Part shown: positions 23,899 to 38,663 of the stretch, piece after piece | Position numbering within the stretch: the first letter of the stretch is position 1 | How the letters are laid out: the number at the start of each line of letters is the position of its first letter | NCBI GenBank assembly: GCA_029204225.1 | Contig: MU832062.1 | Location: 1 to 64,000 of the forward strand | DNA: 64,000 nucleotides | Reading direction: 5' to 3' | From: Diphasiastrum complanatum | Lineage: Eukaryota; Streptophyta; Lycopodiopsida; Lycopodiales; Lycopodiaceae | Notes under the pieces: model-generated | The model's database searches: none | What the model was told of the DNA's origin: nothing | The model's input: only the letters and a program-made list of their open reading frames with translations | Program-made: the position numbers and the translations under genes

Positions 23899-24884
23899 TG
23901 GCCAATGCTAGGAAGATGGATTTTTTCTTCCTTTTCTCATCTCCATCTATGTGCATGCATGTCATAGTAAGGAGGTGCACCCTCATAGAGCGCGGCCAGG
24001 CGCAATCTAAGAGGCTATTTAGTTTTTTATTTTTTTATTTTTTTTAGTTTTTACAACGTTTGTGATTCAAACAAATTTTCTGAAGTTTCCAACACCCAAT
24101 CTCTGCTGTTTTTTGCAGATAGGATGTCAGTTAGAACGTTTTTCTCTTTGCTTAGCCTTACTTGCTTTCACAAATGCATAAGCAAGTTTCCTTTCACAGA
24201 GTAGCAAGCCCATATTTCTTCACAATCGAAAATCAGGGTAGATGTTGTCAAAATTTTTTCTAAACTAAGATGTGCAAATTTGCATTCTATTTTCCACAAA
24301 ATAGGCTTTCATTATGACCCAAACTATTCCAAGAATGGCCTTATTGGCTCATAAACCTGCAAACCACCATTAGCTTGCTAGAAAATGCAACAAAAGCCTG
24401 TAATTCCATTAGAAATTGCCATGCAAATCCTGTAGGTAACCCACCAACACTCATAGCAAGTGGTTAGTCCATTTGTGCCTCTTTTCTGGCTTTTTTTCTA
24501 CCGATCTAAACCAAAACCGGCTCCAGAAAAGGCAAAGGACAACCAATATTAAACACATAAACCACCATTATGTGAAGAACAAAAAACCGTAAAAACCAGT
24601 ATTACCTCTATTTGAACCCATAGTGCTCATAACAAAGCAATCGACAACATAAAGGAATTGAAAACTGGAATTACTTCCAAAAACCAATTCAAAGTGCCTT
24701 AAAAATCAAACTAACTATAAACCTGGTAGTACTTTTACCACACAATTAAGTATGCTTTGAAAAAGAAAATCAACAGGAAGAGCAATCCAAAATTCTCCCT
24801 CTTTGTTACTTACTCCACCGAATCCTCAAAAAACATCGAGATTTCTTCTCAAGCACTTTTGATGGCAAAACTTGCTTAGAATTG
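23896..24884. other. AT-rich sequence, probably leader of a minus-strand LTR element
   Basis: No open frame with a recognisable domain. It lies directly on the internal side of the primer site at 24885-24896, so it may be the untranslated leader of the element whose 5' LTR is at 24897-25191. Confidence 0.35.
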
Positions 24885-25191
24885 GCTCTGATACCAATAT
24901 AAAGTCCTAAACCAAGGATCCTATTCTAAGCATGCCAAAACAAGCAACCACAAAGGGTATTGATGGTGGACAAACCAACCCAACCAATCCTAGATCGAAT
25001 AGATCTAGCCCCCAAGCTATGGATCAATCTCAAGAAGGAATGAGACATCACACCAGCAACACATGGCTACTAGTCTCAAAATCAAGGATACCTCTACAGC
25101 CTGTCTAGGCATGTCATTTAATTCTCCAATGACTCAGTGATACTGATCTCTAGCATGGAGATGCTACCCGGGACCAGTTGTGGGCATGACA
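24885..25191 (-). mobile_element. 5' LTR and primer site of an LTR element (family D)
   Basis: On the minus strand an LTR begins TGTCATGCCCACAACTGGTC at 25191, ends near 24897, and is followed by TGGTATCAGAGC (24885-24896). About 295 bp long, it is a shortened relative of the 549-bp LTR at 40455-41003, sharing GCTTGGGGGCTAGATC and TTGGTTGGGTTGG. A fossil; no gag or pol was recognised with it. Confidence 0.7.
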
Positions 25192-25764
25192 GACACTATC
25201 TAGCATCCACTCTTTGATATGTTGGAAATTAAGTCCATAGTTGTCTCCTTGGTGAAGGACTAATTTCTATTTCAAGATTCTTCCTACATGTTTATTGATC
25301 GTTGATCTAGGGTTAGGTGAAATCAACTTTGGTTCTACGTCTGCTCATTTGTAGGAATCACAAGTTAGACAGCCAAACTATTTGAAGAACATCTACAACG
25401 GGCTTCCGGCTGATCTCTAGCAAAGGGTAACCAATCCTATTATAATTTCAAGTTCAAATGTTAAGTTCAATTATTTGAAGTCATTGAAGACTTGGCCATC
25501 TTCGAGGAGTAGGACTTCCAAGAATTAGCATTTAGAACAAGTCTGCAGAAGTACACTAAGTGTCGAAACAGTCTGCAAAAGTGAACTATGTTTTTAACAG
25601 TGTCAGCTTTTTCACATTTCTCCGAAATGTGACACTTCAGCATAATTCAACAGTTTAACTATTTTTCAATAGTGTCGGGTTTTTTTGCACTTCTTCGAAA
25701 AATGCGACACTTTCCTTCAACTTTTTCCTTTCAACTATTTTGAAGAAGTTAAACTGTTTTAAAG
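25192..25764. other. Spacer with short inverted motifs before Copia B
   Basis: No gene. 25600-25760 is rich in short complementary strings (ACAGTTTAAC and GTTAAACTGT; AGTGTCG and CGACACT), so it can fold. It may include eroded outer sequence of the adjacent Copia B LTR. Confidence 0.3.
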
Positions 25765-28700
25765 ACACTATCGCATTTTTTAAGGCCATTGTTGGCTTTT
25801 TTAAGAGCACTGTCGGCTTATTCGCAAAATCCCGAAGAGAGAAAAAAAAACCTGACAGTCATCTATTTTCAACAAGGAACATTCTAGGCACTTGCCAGAA
25901 TTTGAGAAGTGAGAGAACGCCACTTCACGTAATAAGAATTTGCAGCGTCCTCGTCCGCATCAACATTCCCTACGGGTTGACCATGTATAGTTGTCACACA
26001 AGCCAAATACTTCCAAGTACAACGGCTTACCTAATCAGGTGACAAATATTTACTATAATTAATACATGGATGAATTCTATAAATGGATTATCCAAGCACA
26101 CTCTATGTGATGCTCCGTCCATGAGACGAATGATTTTGAGCCTCCCAGTTATGCTGTTGTTGGATCTTCAGCATCCACACCGGCTATAGCTCCAACTAGC
26201 ATGACTATGGCAGTCTCCCAACTAGTCTACGCTATGGCTTCTCCAATTAGTTTGGATATGGATGCAAGAAAGACACTCATGAGCATGGTCGTGAGTATTC
26301 TGATGGGTAAGATCCACTCTTCTAAATCTCTTTTCTCTACTTAGCAACTAAAACCAAATGACGGCTTAACCTAAAAGATAAAATCCTAAACTAAATCTCC
26401 TCCTCTAAGGCTTACCCTACTACAGAAGGGAGGACCTGGATTAACTTAACTTGTTGCAAGATCAATACTGTACAATACAATGTGAAGTAACACAGTACAT
26501 GAAACCACACAAGGGAGAACACTCAGAGAGAAAGATAAGCATGTATTGCAAATGAGGTTCTTCTCAAAAATGGACTCTTCCATGCCTATTTATACTTGGA
26601 GTGGTGGTCACTTACAGAAATGCACTATGGGACAAGTAAGCCACAAAGACTAACTTAACTTTGAATCACACTGGTACCATGGGACAAACCCCGAATAGGC
26701 CTTTGTGACTAACTTTTACTTAACTTGAAATTACATATCTATGTGCAGTGCCCATGGCAATTTAAACTTAGAACTAAATAACTTAAGCCAGTACGGATAC
26801 CGTAAAAGCCTAAACTTGTTGGGCAAGTTCTACGTTTAAATCCCATCCTGCTTGTATTTTTGAAGATGTTCCACAAGATGGCTAGAATATTCCTTGGAAT
26901 ATTAGCCTACATTATCCCCTCCATTAAGAACTTGGCGGTCCCATGCCAAGTGCAATGTTAAGACCCCGCTCCTTATGGTGTTGGAGGAGTCAAAGTCGGT
27001 GCAGCTTGTAGATGTGGAACTTTTTTTTTAAAGTGCTGCTCCGTAGGAGATAAAGCTTTGAAGAAGTACGAGCATCTCCAAAAGATTTGGATTGAATTAG
27101 GTTGGAGTTGGCTCGTTGATGACTTGCTTCCAATTGCTCACGCAAATGATTCAATGGATGAGGTACACGAGCTTAGTATTTCTTGAGACATGATGTGAAT
27201 CACACAAGGGGTTACTGAACGGCAGTGAGATGAAGATGGAGTGGGTGTGATAGGGGGTGTTGTAATCTCGAAAGTGGTGAACATGGATAGATGGAAGGGA
27301 CTGGATGGATCAAAATTCCTTTGCTCATTATTGTCTTTTGAAAGCACTTTTGTCAGCATAAGTTTTCCATTTGACGTTTCTTGCAGCTGTTTGAATTTTT
27401 TTTTTTTTGGACTTAAGACGTGGCTCATAATCGTTGTTGGAAACCTCTAACATCCTTGAGTTTGTTGCTTCAATGCCAAACTATGTGAATGGTATGTTGT
27501 AGATGGCGTAGATTTGTCTGCTTCATGAACACAAAGGTACAGAGGTTGATAAAGTATTGTCTCCGAAAATAATTTGTTGATAGATATCTCCTCTTTTGAC
27601 GTTGAGCAACTTCTTTGAGCTCTTTGCACAATTTGAGAGCTCTTTAAATTGTAGCAATTGTATGTAGAGACTTGTATGACATTTTTTTTTTCCATACACA
27701 TAGTCATGTGCTTTGGAGTTATCAAGAAATTGATCTCTTTTGTGACGACACAACTGGCATTTTATTGGTGAGAGCCTCTATCATTCTTGCTTTATTCCCT
27801 TGGAGTTTTTAAACAGCATCAATGGTCTTCTAAAGATGTCGTAGAGTTGTTTGCTGTACAAAGTGTTTCAGTTCATAACCCAGAGCAAGTTCAAATCGAT
27901 CCATCAGGTGGAAATGAAGACTTGAGACAAGGATGGGGGAAGTGAGATGAAGCTGCAAGATGTATTATATGGTGGAACATGAGAGAATGAATGGATGGAA
28001 AAAAGGAATGAGATGGGTCTTGTGTGGATTTCCATATCTGTCCATAATATAATCAATGCTCTTTGTACAATTTTCCACGGAATCATCATTGCTCACCTTT
28101 GAAAATAGCTTTGTTATTGAGGTTGTGCACTCATCGCTTCAATCTCTGATTGACGGGAGATTCCTTCAGTTTGCGTAGGCCTATGGGATGTTGCTTGTTG
28201 ATGACTTGTGCTTCTTGTGGCCTCCACAGATGATCAAATGAATGATGTAGAATAGCAGTAGTATATGCGTGAGACACGATTTTGTCCACTGCTCAATGTA
28301 CATTCGTCCAATGAAGCATCATTGTTGGCGTTGGTAGGAACACTCATCGTTTGCGTCGGTTTGCATGTAGCGTTTTCCTTTGATTTGACTTGAGAGCCCT
28401 TCACTGGTACAATCTGTCACTTTATTGATGATTTGATGGCCATGGTGAGGCAATTGGAAAAGCGTGGATATTGTAGCGCTTACGTAAAACCAACTGCTTA
28501 TTGATGATGGCAGTGGTGGTGTTGTCGCAAATATTCCAGCTTGTTGGAAGATGCATCTTTTGCTAGATCATGGTTGCAGTCTAATAAGGTGATCCTTTTG
28601 TTGCCAAATTGAGCATTTGTTGTTGAAGTCCTTGATTGCTCTTTTTGTTCATATTGAAAGTTGATGAAATCATTGGTAAAGATGTAGAGATATATCCCAA

Positions 28701-31700
28701 TGAAAATTCATGTGATACTGCGACTGCAGAAGTAGAATAAAATTGCCGATGAAATATCACCGATAGTGCTTCTGCAAAAGAAAACACACAAGCAAACAGG
28801 CAACAACAAACGACATAGTTGACAGGACAAAACTTGAAATAAGAGAGCAAATGAAAAATTGTAGCAGATAACTCTATAGAAGGATTTGCATGACACTCTT
28901 AGACCAAACTCTTGCAATCTAGTATCGAACTTGGCACAAGGCCATAGCTACAGTGTTACAAAAGAAAAACAAGTGATAACATATAACATTTATGTAGCAT
29001 GTAATAAGACAATTATTTCTTAGATTACTTTCACTCAGATAAAACAAACGGGTTATCATCTAGACACAAAACTCATGATTCATCAGGCGGTAGCTCAAAA
29101 CTTGGCTCCAGGGTATGATATCAATTGCTTGGTCATAGAGACATAATGAAGACACAGATCTGAGGTGGTACATTCTCGATCCGTGGATGACAAAAGAATC
29201 AATAAGACTAGATGAGCCTAGACACATCTAATGCTATTAATTTTAGTAAGGTGCAAATGGATCAACTTGATGAGCAGACACATTGGTATCTTTGAGATAA
29301 TACATCACTGGGTCTATGTAGTCGGAATCAACTTGTGTGATAGACGATGTAGCAATATAATGACTCTCTACAAAAGACTGTTGTATTGGATGAGGAGCGA
29401 TCGGCCTTGGATAAGAAGACACTGGTTCAGAATGTAAAAATGGTGTAGGATGGTTCATAGAACCAAAGGATCGAGGTTGATGAAAAACTGGGCCTATTGG
29501 CCTTGGTTGGTATTGTCTTGGCCTGTGTGCGGATGCATTGGCAGTGTAGTTCGGTGCATAATTTGTAGGTCCAGGTGGTCGGTACGGATGGTGTAGCGGT
29601 CTTGGTGCCTGCTGATAGTACATTCTTGCATGTGGGAATGCGTTGGTAGCATACCATTGAGCACACACAGGGCACCATATATTTCCATGGATATGGAAGG
29701 TGTTTTCGGCCACATCCTTTAGCATTTTGGAACTCTGAACTTCTCCATTTGTGTTTGGTGTGCCCGTTACCAACCTTCTAAATGCTGAAGGATATCGATC
29801 GTGCTAGTTGAGGCGGATTCTTCAATATGTGAAGTCTCGTGTTTAGCCAGCCCCTTACCCTTTTTCTCACGATAATCGTAATCCTTATCAGACCCTTCAT
29901 CTTCTTCTCGGATGGCATCATCCATCACGTCCTTTAGCGTCATGTAAGAGTCTACGAGTTTCAATTCTCTCCTGATGGCCTTGGGTAACTTGACTAGGAA
30001 TAATTTAATGGCCATTTTTTTAGTGATTTGACCATCGACACAGTCTACTTTAAGACGCTTGAAGTGCTCGATGGAGGTGCGTACTGATTCTTTGCTTCAC
30101 ATCTTGATCTGAGTCAATTGGATATAAGGGCTTTGGGTGAGCTTGGAAACCTTTTGATGAGTGCTGCAATGATGGTCTCCCAAGATGTGTTGTTTGGGCC
30201 TTCAAGATTTAAAAACCATTCCTTGGCATCACCCTGAAGAATCATAGGGAACAGTCTCACCTTTTCGGTTTCAGAGCTGTCACCATTAAACTTACAAGTG
30301 TTGTTGAAATTCGGAGAAATCTCACTAGGTCTGATTCCTCGTCGTACTTTGGCGCATCTATTTGGGGTATTCTCTTCTCTACCCGCAGTGGAATTCAGGG
30401 GCCTTGCGTCTTGATCTAAGTGGTTGTCACTACTCTTTAGAATGGTGGTGTATGGGGCGAGGGTGCAATCGTTTTCTTGCTTACTCTATGGCTTCCTACT
30501 AGTGCACGTCCAAGGCGTTTCCTACTGGAGGTGTCTAAGGCCTCTCCCAGTTAGAATAAGTAGTATTGGATTGCTTCGGTGGGATGTCTATGTACAAGGA
30601 TGGGTGGTGAGAACTGTCAGACTAGAAGTATGCGTAGCCATCGTCATTGCACTGGCAAGGATTGATGCTAAATTGCAGAGTGAACAGAGTTAAGATGCCA
30701 CACAGCTGGGATGGCCGATTGGTCGAATACGTTTGAGAGATGCTAGACAGCTGGGCGAGTGGGTAAAGCCAAAAATGACTCGTACAACACGGAAATGACT
30801 GGCACAACACAAAAAATGACTCGCACACTGTTTAAATGGTGAGAAACTCGCTCACAGATCGGAAGAAGATAAAAAATAGCTTGAAATGACTCGCACACCT
30901 GAATTCTATTGTGCAAATCATGTTAGTGCTGAAAAGCTCTTCGGAAGTCCAAAAATCAGACCTTAGTGTTAAAATCCATGTGAGGCTAATTTTGAGTACT
31001 CGCACAAGTCCAAAAGATGGATCTTAATACCTCCAAATGCCAAAAATGGTTGTGCGAGTAGTGTAATAGCCCAGCTCCGACATTTATCAGTGATTATACC
31101 GGTTTCTCAGCCCAAATAGTGGATCTTAATGCCTGGAAAGTCCAAAAAAATTTGCCCTACTTGTGCACTTCTGCCCAGCCAAAAACACAACTCCTTTGGA
31201 GCGGATCTACACACCATTATCTTTTCAGGGGAGAACAGAATCTGATAGGCTGTTTTGATAAATCTTAGGGTCTGCACTACTTCAAAAATGGCGTAGAGGC
31301 AATGCACTACTTCTGAGGGCAGAAGATGGGTTGATTTTGCTACTAGAAATGCACCTATCTATGTCCAGAAAGTGCGTTGATATATGAATTGGAACTATGC
31401 CTCTTTCTAGATAGAAAAGTGCGTTGGACTTGCAATGCAAAAATGTGCTAGTTAGTAACAATACTTTCCATCAAAAGAGTGATCTCTGACAGAGAAATTC
31501 CTCAGCCATAAGCATGATTATCAGAGATTTGTAATCTTTAGAAAAGTGACTGACAGTAGATACACATTGATGCAGATGTTCAAAGGGATGCAAGTGTGAA
31601 CATTGTGCTTTGGCTTCATAGCAGCTAAGAAGTTCAATTCAGAAATGTGACAGGTGTAGGAGGTAGGAATGGACAGACAAGAACTGGGTCTGCATAGCAC

Positions 31701-34700
31701 TAGCCATTTGAGTGTAGTTTTCAATGCATAGTGAAGTCCAAGTGAGTTTGGATGTGTAGTATTTTGATTTGCATTATGCATGAAGAACTTGATGGTCTAA
31801 GACTTTGTGATTAGACCTCACAAGGCTAAAGATTGTGTCCTGGTCTTGTTCCAAACAACAAGATACATTATGACCTGCATCGCTGTACTAAATCCATGTG
31901 ATTGGAACTCCAACGTTGGAAGAGCTTTTGAGGACAACAATAAAACGTGGAAGGGAGTAAAAAAGGATGCTAAAAGAAGAGGCGAAGAGTAAGGATGCTT
32001 AAAAGATGCTAAAATCCACAGTCCATGGCATCAATAACCAAAACCACAACATCTGATCTTCGAATAGCCTGAAGAGTACGATTTACTTACGCTTGATCCC
32101 TGTCGTATCAGCTGCAGTATCTGCACAAACATAATCTAACAAATCCCCTATTCCCATCCCTGAGATGACAAAAATTGGTACAGGCTGGATGCGACTGAAA
32201 AATAGCTAAAACAATGTGCTAGACAACACAAAAAATCAATGGACAGGCCCGTGGACAAGAGACACATGAAAACACCTGGAAACTAGCTGTTTGTGTTCTA
32301 TACCTTATACCTTGAATGCACCCACTACAGATCCACGCTTCCAAAGCACTTGAAAAAATGTGTTCTATACCTTATATACCTTGGATGCACCCGCTACAGA
32401 TCCACACTTCCAAAGCACCTGAAAAAATGTGCTCTATATTGGATGCACCCGCTACAGATCCATGCTTCCAGAGCACCTAAAAAAACTTAGGAGCCCGCTT
32501 TGCTCCTTTGAAAATAGTAGATTGCTTTGAAAACACCCCTCCTCTCCTTGAAAAATGTGTGGCTATAGGATGGTGTAAGGAAGTAAGATGGATATTAAAA
32601 ACAAGTAAGAAAAAAAAAATGTAGGAAGGATGCGAAAAGCAAACAAACAAGATCGAGAAGAGCAACTAGAAACGTATAAAAAGCAAAAACAAGAACAAGC
32701 AAAAATTGTAGCTAGAAACGGAGAGAAATTGAGAAAAAGAGCAGCGCCAATGTTGGATCTTCAGCATCCACACCGGCTATGGCTCCAACTAACATGACTA
32801 TGGCAGTCTCCCAACTAGTCTACGCTATGGCTTCTCCAACTAGTTTGGATATGGATGCAAGAAAGACAGTCATGAGCATGGTGGTGAGTATTCTGATGGG
32901 TAAGATCCACTCTTCTGAATCTCTTTTCTCTACTTAGCAACTAAAACCAAATGATGGCTTAACCTAAAAGATAAAACCCTAAACTAAATCTCCTCCTCTA
33001 AGGCTTACCCTACTAGAGAAGGGAGGACCTGGATTAACTTAACTTGTTGCAAGATCAATGCTGTACAATACAATGTAAAGTAACACAGTACATGAAACCA
33101 CACAAGGGAGAACACTCAGAGAGAAAGATAAGCATGTTGCAAATGAGGTTCTTCTCGAAAATGGACTCTTCCACTCCTATTTATACTTGGAGTGGTGGTC
33201 ACTTATAGAAATGCACTGTGGGACAAGTAAGCCACAGAGACTAGCTTAACTTTGAATCACACTGGTGCCATGGGACAAACCCCGAATAGGCCTTTATGAT
33301 TAACTTTTACTTAACTTGAAATTACATATCTATGTGCAGTGCCCATGGCAATTTAAACTTAGAACTAAATAACTTAAGCCAGTATGGATACCGTGAAAGC
33401 CTAAACTTGCTAGGCAAGTTCTATGTTTAAATCCTATCCTCCTTGTATTTTTGAAGATGTTTTGCAGGATGGCTAGAATATTCCTTGGAATATTAACCTA
33501 CAGCCTCCTTTACGTTAAAAACTTGGCGGTCCCATGCCAAGTGCAATGTTAAGACCCCGCTCCTTATGGTGCTGGAGGAGTAAAAGTCGGTGCAGCTTGT
33601 AGATGTGAAATTTTTTTGATCAGACGATGGCTGTCTTTGACGCTTGAGGAACTCACTATTATTTTGTTGCATTGTCAATCCATTCAGAACTAAACTTCTT
33701 ATCAAATCCATTTCCATTAATACCACACTCAAACCATTTCTAATCTCTTCGGTGGACTGTACTCATTTTGTTTTTGTGAGTATGAATTAAACTATAAGAA
33801 CCTGTTGGGCAACAGAACGTTTGAGTTGTGATTACACTTAGCATTAACAATCTATTAAACTATTTCTGCATCTAGCAGCTCATTATAGCAGGAGAGTTGT
33901 TCCGCAAATATTCTTGCTCTCTTTTCCGCTCTCGTTCTCCATACTCCTTTGCCATCAGATTGGTATCAGAGCTTAGTTCAAATAAACCGAGAGATTAAGT
34001 TTGTTCTATTTGTATTATTGTTAATATGTCTCATATTGGTAGCTCTTCATCTTCATCATCCAATGAAGCTAGAATCATTGACAAGTTCAATGGATCTAAC
34101 TTCAATGGATATTTGGGAGGTACTAGAAGGTTTTGACCTGAAAATAGAAGATGGTGATCTAGCAAAGGCATGGAAGATCAAAAATTAAAAAGCCTTAGCA
34201 TGTATCACACTCAATCTGGCCGACTCCCAAATATCTCATGTTACCACATGCAAAACCTCTAAGGATGCATTAGATTTGTTATCAAATCTCTATAAGACTC
34301 ATGATGTAACCACTAGATTACATATTAGAAGAAAGTTCTTTACGCTTAGCATGTCTGATTCTACTGCCATCACTTCTCACATCAACAGTTTCAAATCTTT
34401 ACTGGAGCAGTTATCAGCTGTAGGATGATGTGCTATTCAAGATGATAATGTCGTTATGACCTTGTTTTCTTCTCTTCCAAAGTCGTATGAACACTTTATG
34501 GAGATGATCTCCACACAACCCGACCTCACTCTTCAAAAGGTGATCGGTCATCTACTTCAAGAAGAAATGCGGAGAAAAACCAGTGGCCTGTCCATCAAAG
34601 ACAAATCCGTGGCCCTATACACCAAGAAGAAAGACTATTCCAAGGGCAAAAATCAGGTACAACAACAACAGTAGAAGCCTCACACTCAAGCTGAGAATAG

Positions 34701-37700
34701 TGGATCGCGCAAGAAGCTTTTCTGCAGATATTGCATGATAACCAATCATGACATCAAGGAGTGTTGTATCCGCATCTACAATGAGGCAAAGAAGCAACAA
34801 CAACAACAACTAGCTCCACCAATGCGACAAAATTCAAGGAGCAAGATACACACTTGTTAATGGCTTACAACAGTGGCAACAAGGACCATGATAGTTGGTA
34901 CCTGGACAGTGGCGCTACCCAACACATAACCTCTTGCAAGGAATGGTTTACAGAGTATGTAGATTACAACAGAGATCAATTCATCTACCTCGGAGATTCA
35001 AGCACCATACGCGTGTAAGGCAAAGGGACAGTCAAGATCACTTTCAACAATGATCTTTCTATTTATATCACCAATGTTCTTCACGTACCTGAGTTGTCAA
35101 AGAACCTGTTGTCAGTTTCTAAGATGACTGATGAGGGCTACATTGTTACTTTCTCATCTAAGCAGTGTACAATATTCGATGAAGATACTACTCTAACTTC
35201 ATGTACTAGAGTCGAAAATCTTTACGTACTCTCTAATTCAGTTGCATTAGCTAGCATCTCTCATAAAAATATAAACGATAATGCTATTTTGTGGCATAGT
35301 CGATTTGGACACGTGAAACAAGATCACTTTCTTATATGCGTTGTAATAATTTAGTTGATGTATTGTATTTCCCTTCTTTATTAAATAGGAAATCTTTCTT
35401 TTGTGAATCATGCATCTATGGGAAGAACTCTAGAAGCAAGTCTCCCAAATCACATTCCATTAAAACAAAGCATGTATTGGATCTTGTACATAACGATCTT
35501 TGTGGTCCAATGCCAACTCTGTCCTTAGGAGATGCAATCTATTTTATCACTTTCATAGATGATTATTCTAGATGGTCTACAGTCATGTTCATTAAGCACA
35601 AATCTGAAGCCTTTGAATGCTTCAAGAGATTCAAGGCCATGGCTGAGACACAAACGTCTACAAAAGTGAAAGCACTCCGAACTGATGGTGGCGGCCTCTC
35701 TAACGAGATGTTCGACTAAATGGATGAACATGGTATTAGAAGATAGTTCACCACTTCCTATTCACCTCAACAGAACGAGATTGTAGAAAGGAAGAACCGA
35801 ACTCTTCTCAACTCAGCCAGATCCATGCTACATCAATCACATCTACCTGTGAAGTTCTGGACAAAAGCAACTGCCACAACCTGTTACTTACAGAACAGAT
35901 CCAGCACCAAAGTCATCGACAACAAAACTTCTTATAAAGTTTGGCATGGACACAAGCCTAGTGTCAACCATTTAAATTTTTTTGGTTGTGTATATTTTGC
36001 TCACATTCCTAAACAGCTTAGGAAGAAGCTGGATCATAGGACAAACAAATGTATTTTCATTGGCTATCCTAATGAACATAAAGCTTATAAATTTTACGAT
36101 CCATCCACCAATGTAGTATTTGTCTCTAGGGTCTCAAGGACATAATACTATGATTTTAAATAGCCATCAATAAACAATGGTATGTCATTTCATCCTATTT
36201 TATGTAGCATGGAATTTCTCAATGATAATGTTTCTTCTATAGAATCTGTAGCTACAGCTACAGAAGTCGAGCAACCGACAGTACCTATCATCAGACCAGA
36301 CCAAGCCAGCTCGAACAGATATGGAGAAATTCAAGAGGAAACATCATCGCATCCTGGTCAACCAAACCTCCACAGATTTTCACGGACTCGGACAGTTTCT
36401 GAGAGGTATACGCCTCAATCATTCTGGACTTCATCAAAAGAACCAAAGACCCTAACTGAAGCAATTAACTCCAAGAATGCTGTGAAGTGGCAAGAAGCTA
36501 TGGAAAGCGAGTACAACTCACTTTTGATGAACCAGACCTGGACACTGGTCAACTTTCCCACTCACAAGAGAGTTATCGACAACAAGTGGATCTTTAAAAA
36601 GAAGATCAACTTTGATGGTTCCATTGCTAAATGAAAAGCACGATAGGTGGCTAAAGGATTCACTCAAGTCCAATGAGTGGAGTATCAAAAAAATTTCAGT
36701 CTTGTCGTCAAGATGCAGTCAATTAGGATTCTAATTGCGTTAACAACCACAAAAGACCTCGAAATGCACCAAATGGATGTCAAGACAACATTTCTCAATG
36801 ACAACATCGAAGAGGAGTTGTATACCTTCCAACCGGAAGGATTCTAAGTCAAAGGCCAAGAGCACAAAGTGTGCAAGCTGCACAAAGCAATCTATAGTCT
36901 GAAACAAGTCACAAGAGCATGGTCCGATAGAATCAACTCTTACCTCATTCAATTGGGATTTGCAAACAATTCAGCTAACTATAATGTTCATTCAAAGCAT
37001 ATAGGCACCAATTCAGTTCACATAGCTCTTTACGTAGATGATACGTTTATTTTGTCTACTGACACTTTTCTTTTGCACACTACTAAGAGTGATCCGTCAA
37101 AGGAATTTGACATGACTGATTTAGAAGCTATCCATTCTTTGCTAGAAATTCACATTACTAGAAATAGACTTCGGAAGAAGATCTATCTTAGCCAGCAGGT
37201 ATATCTAAAAGGCAGTTTTAGATAATTTTCATATGTTTGATTGCAAACCAATTGATACTCCAATGGATCCAAGTATAGTATTGAAACCTACTTGTGCTGA
37301 TTCTGATAGTGAAGTACTCGACATAGCGAAGTACCTTTATCGTTCACTCATAGGATCTTTGATGTATGCAATTCTGTGTACTAGACTAGATTTAGCATAC
37401 ACTATTAGCACGTTAAGTCAATTCATGTCTAATCCTAGGATCTCTCATTGGAAAGCATTAAAGAGAGTGATGAGATATATTCAGGGAAGTTTAGATCAAA
37501 TTTAATTTTATGATGGAAATACTATCGACCCACTCGTCTTGCGAGGCTACTCCAACTCAAATTGGGGAGAAACAGTCTCTACCAAAAAATCTATCTCCGG
37601 GTTCTGTTTCTATCTGGTAGGGGGACCGATTTCGTGGAACTCAAGAAAGCAAAAATCATTCGACTGAGACAGAGTACATCGCAGCATGTCAAGCTTCAAA

Positions 37701-38663
37701 AGAAGCTGTATGGATCAGGTTATTACTTTATGACCTACATCACACTCAAATCAATGCTACCACCATTTTGTGTGACAACTTGAGCTGTATTTCACTGTCA
37801 CTGAATCCCAGATTTCATGGCAAATCCTGGTACATAGAAATCTAGTATCATTTTATTCGGGAAGGGCACCATTGCATTTTTTAAGGACAGTGTCGACTTT
37901 TTCGCAAAATCTCGAAGAGAGAGAAAAAACTTGACAATCGTCTATTTTCAACAAGGAACGTTAAGCACTTTCCAAAATTTGTGAAGTGAGAGAAAGCCAC
38001 TTCACGTAATATGCAAAGTGAGAGAATTTGCAGCGTCCTCGTCCGCGTCAACATTCCCTATGGGTTGACCATGTATACGTGTCACACAAGCCAAATACTT
38101 CCAAGTACAACGACTTATCTAATTAGGTCACAAATATTTACTATAATTAATACATGGATGAATTCTATAATTGGATCATTCAGGCACACTCTACGCGATG
38201 CTCTGTCCATGAGATGAATGATTTTGAGCCTCCCAGTTATGCCGTCATTTTGGTTGTAATTGCTATTTTGTTGTGCTTCAGTGTAATATAGCAACAATAC
38301 GCTTTTCTATCTGTGTATAACGTAGATGAATGTTTGTTGTGACTGTTTAATCACACTTGACTCACTATCATTTTGTTGCATTGTCAATCCATTCAGAATT
38401 AAACTTCTTATCAAATCCATTTCCAATAATACCACACTCAAACCATTTCTAATCTCTTCGATGGACTGTACTCATTTTGTTTTTGTGAGTATGAGTTAAA
38501 CTATAAGATCATGTTAGGCAACCAAACGTTTGAGTTGTGATTACACTTAGCATTAACAATCTATTAGACTATTTCTGCATCTAGCAGCTCATTATAGCGG
38601 AAATGTTGTTCCGCAAATATTCCTGCTCTTTGCTCACGTTCTCCATACTCCCTTGTCCCATCA
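25765..38663 (+). mobile_element. Ty1/Copia retrotransposon, old, with a nested insertion (family B)
   Basis: Two halves of one LTR lie at about 25765-26157 and 33630-33957. Together they correspond to the 3' LTR at about 37870-38663, less roughly 95 bp near the insertion site. The primer site TGGTATCAGAGC is at 33961-33972. Internal parts in Copia order: gag about 34030-34850, protease (YLDSGATQH) about 34900, integrase (FIDDYSRW, RTDGGG) about 35280-36100, reverse transcriptase about 36420-37240, RNase H remnant about 37500-37860. It is broken in many places and its LTRs differ by roughly a tenth by eye, so it is much older than the element at 17740. A 7.5-kb LTR element lies inside its 5' LTR. 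Confidence 0.85.
26158..33629 (-). mobile_element. Gag-only LTR element nested in Copia B (element C)
   Basis: A direct repeat of about 870 bp at 26158-27030 and 32751-33629 (both start TGTTGGATCTTCAGCATCC) differs by a few percent by eye and is read as an LTR pair. GCTGT lies at both outer edges, a possible target duplication. The internal region is minus strand: just inside the right LTR is TTGGCGCTGCTC, a plausible primer site unlike the Met-tRNA sites of the Copia elements. A gag-like frame at about 30015-29243 includes LPKAIRRELKL, MDDAIREEDE and a CPVC motif. No protease, integrase or reverse transcriptase was recognised in 5.7 kb, so it resembles a large non-autonomous (LARD-like) element. 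It is broken in several places. Outer LTR ends are approximate. Confidence 0.7.

Noticed and set aside
23560-23967. 135-codon frame ending in Arg-Glu repeats
   Set aside because: Runs from LTR sequence through poly-C and (AG)n; an artefact.
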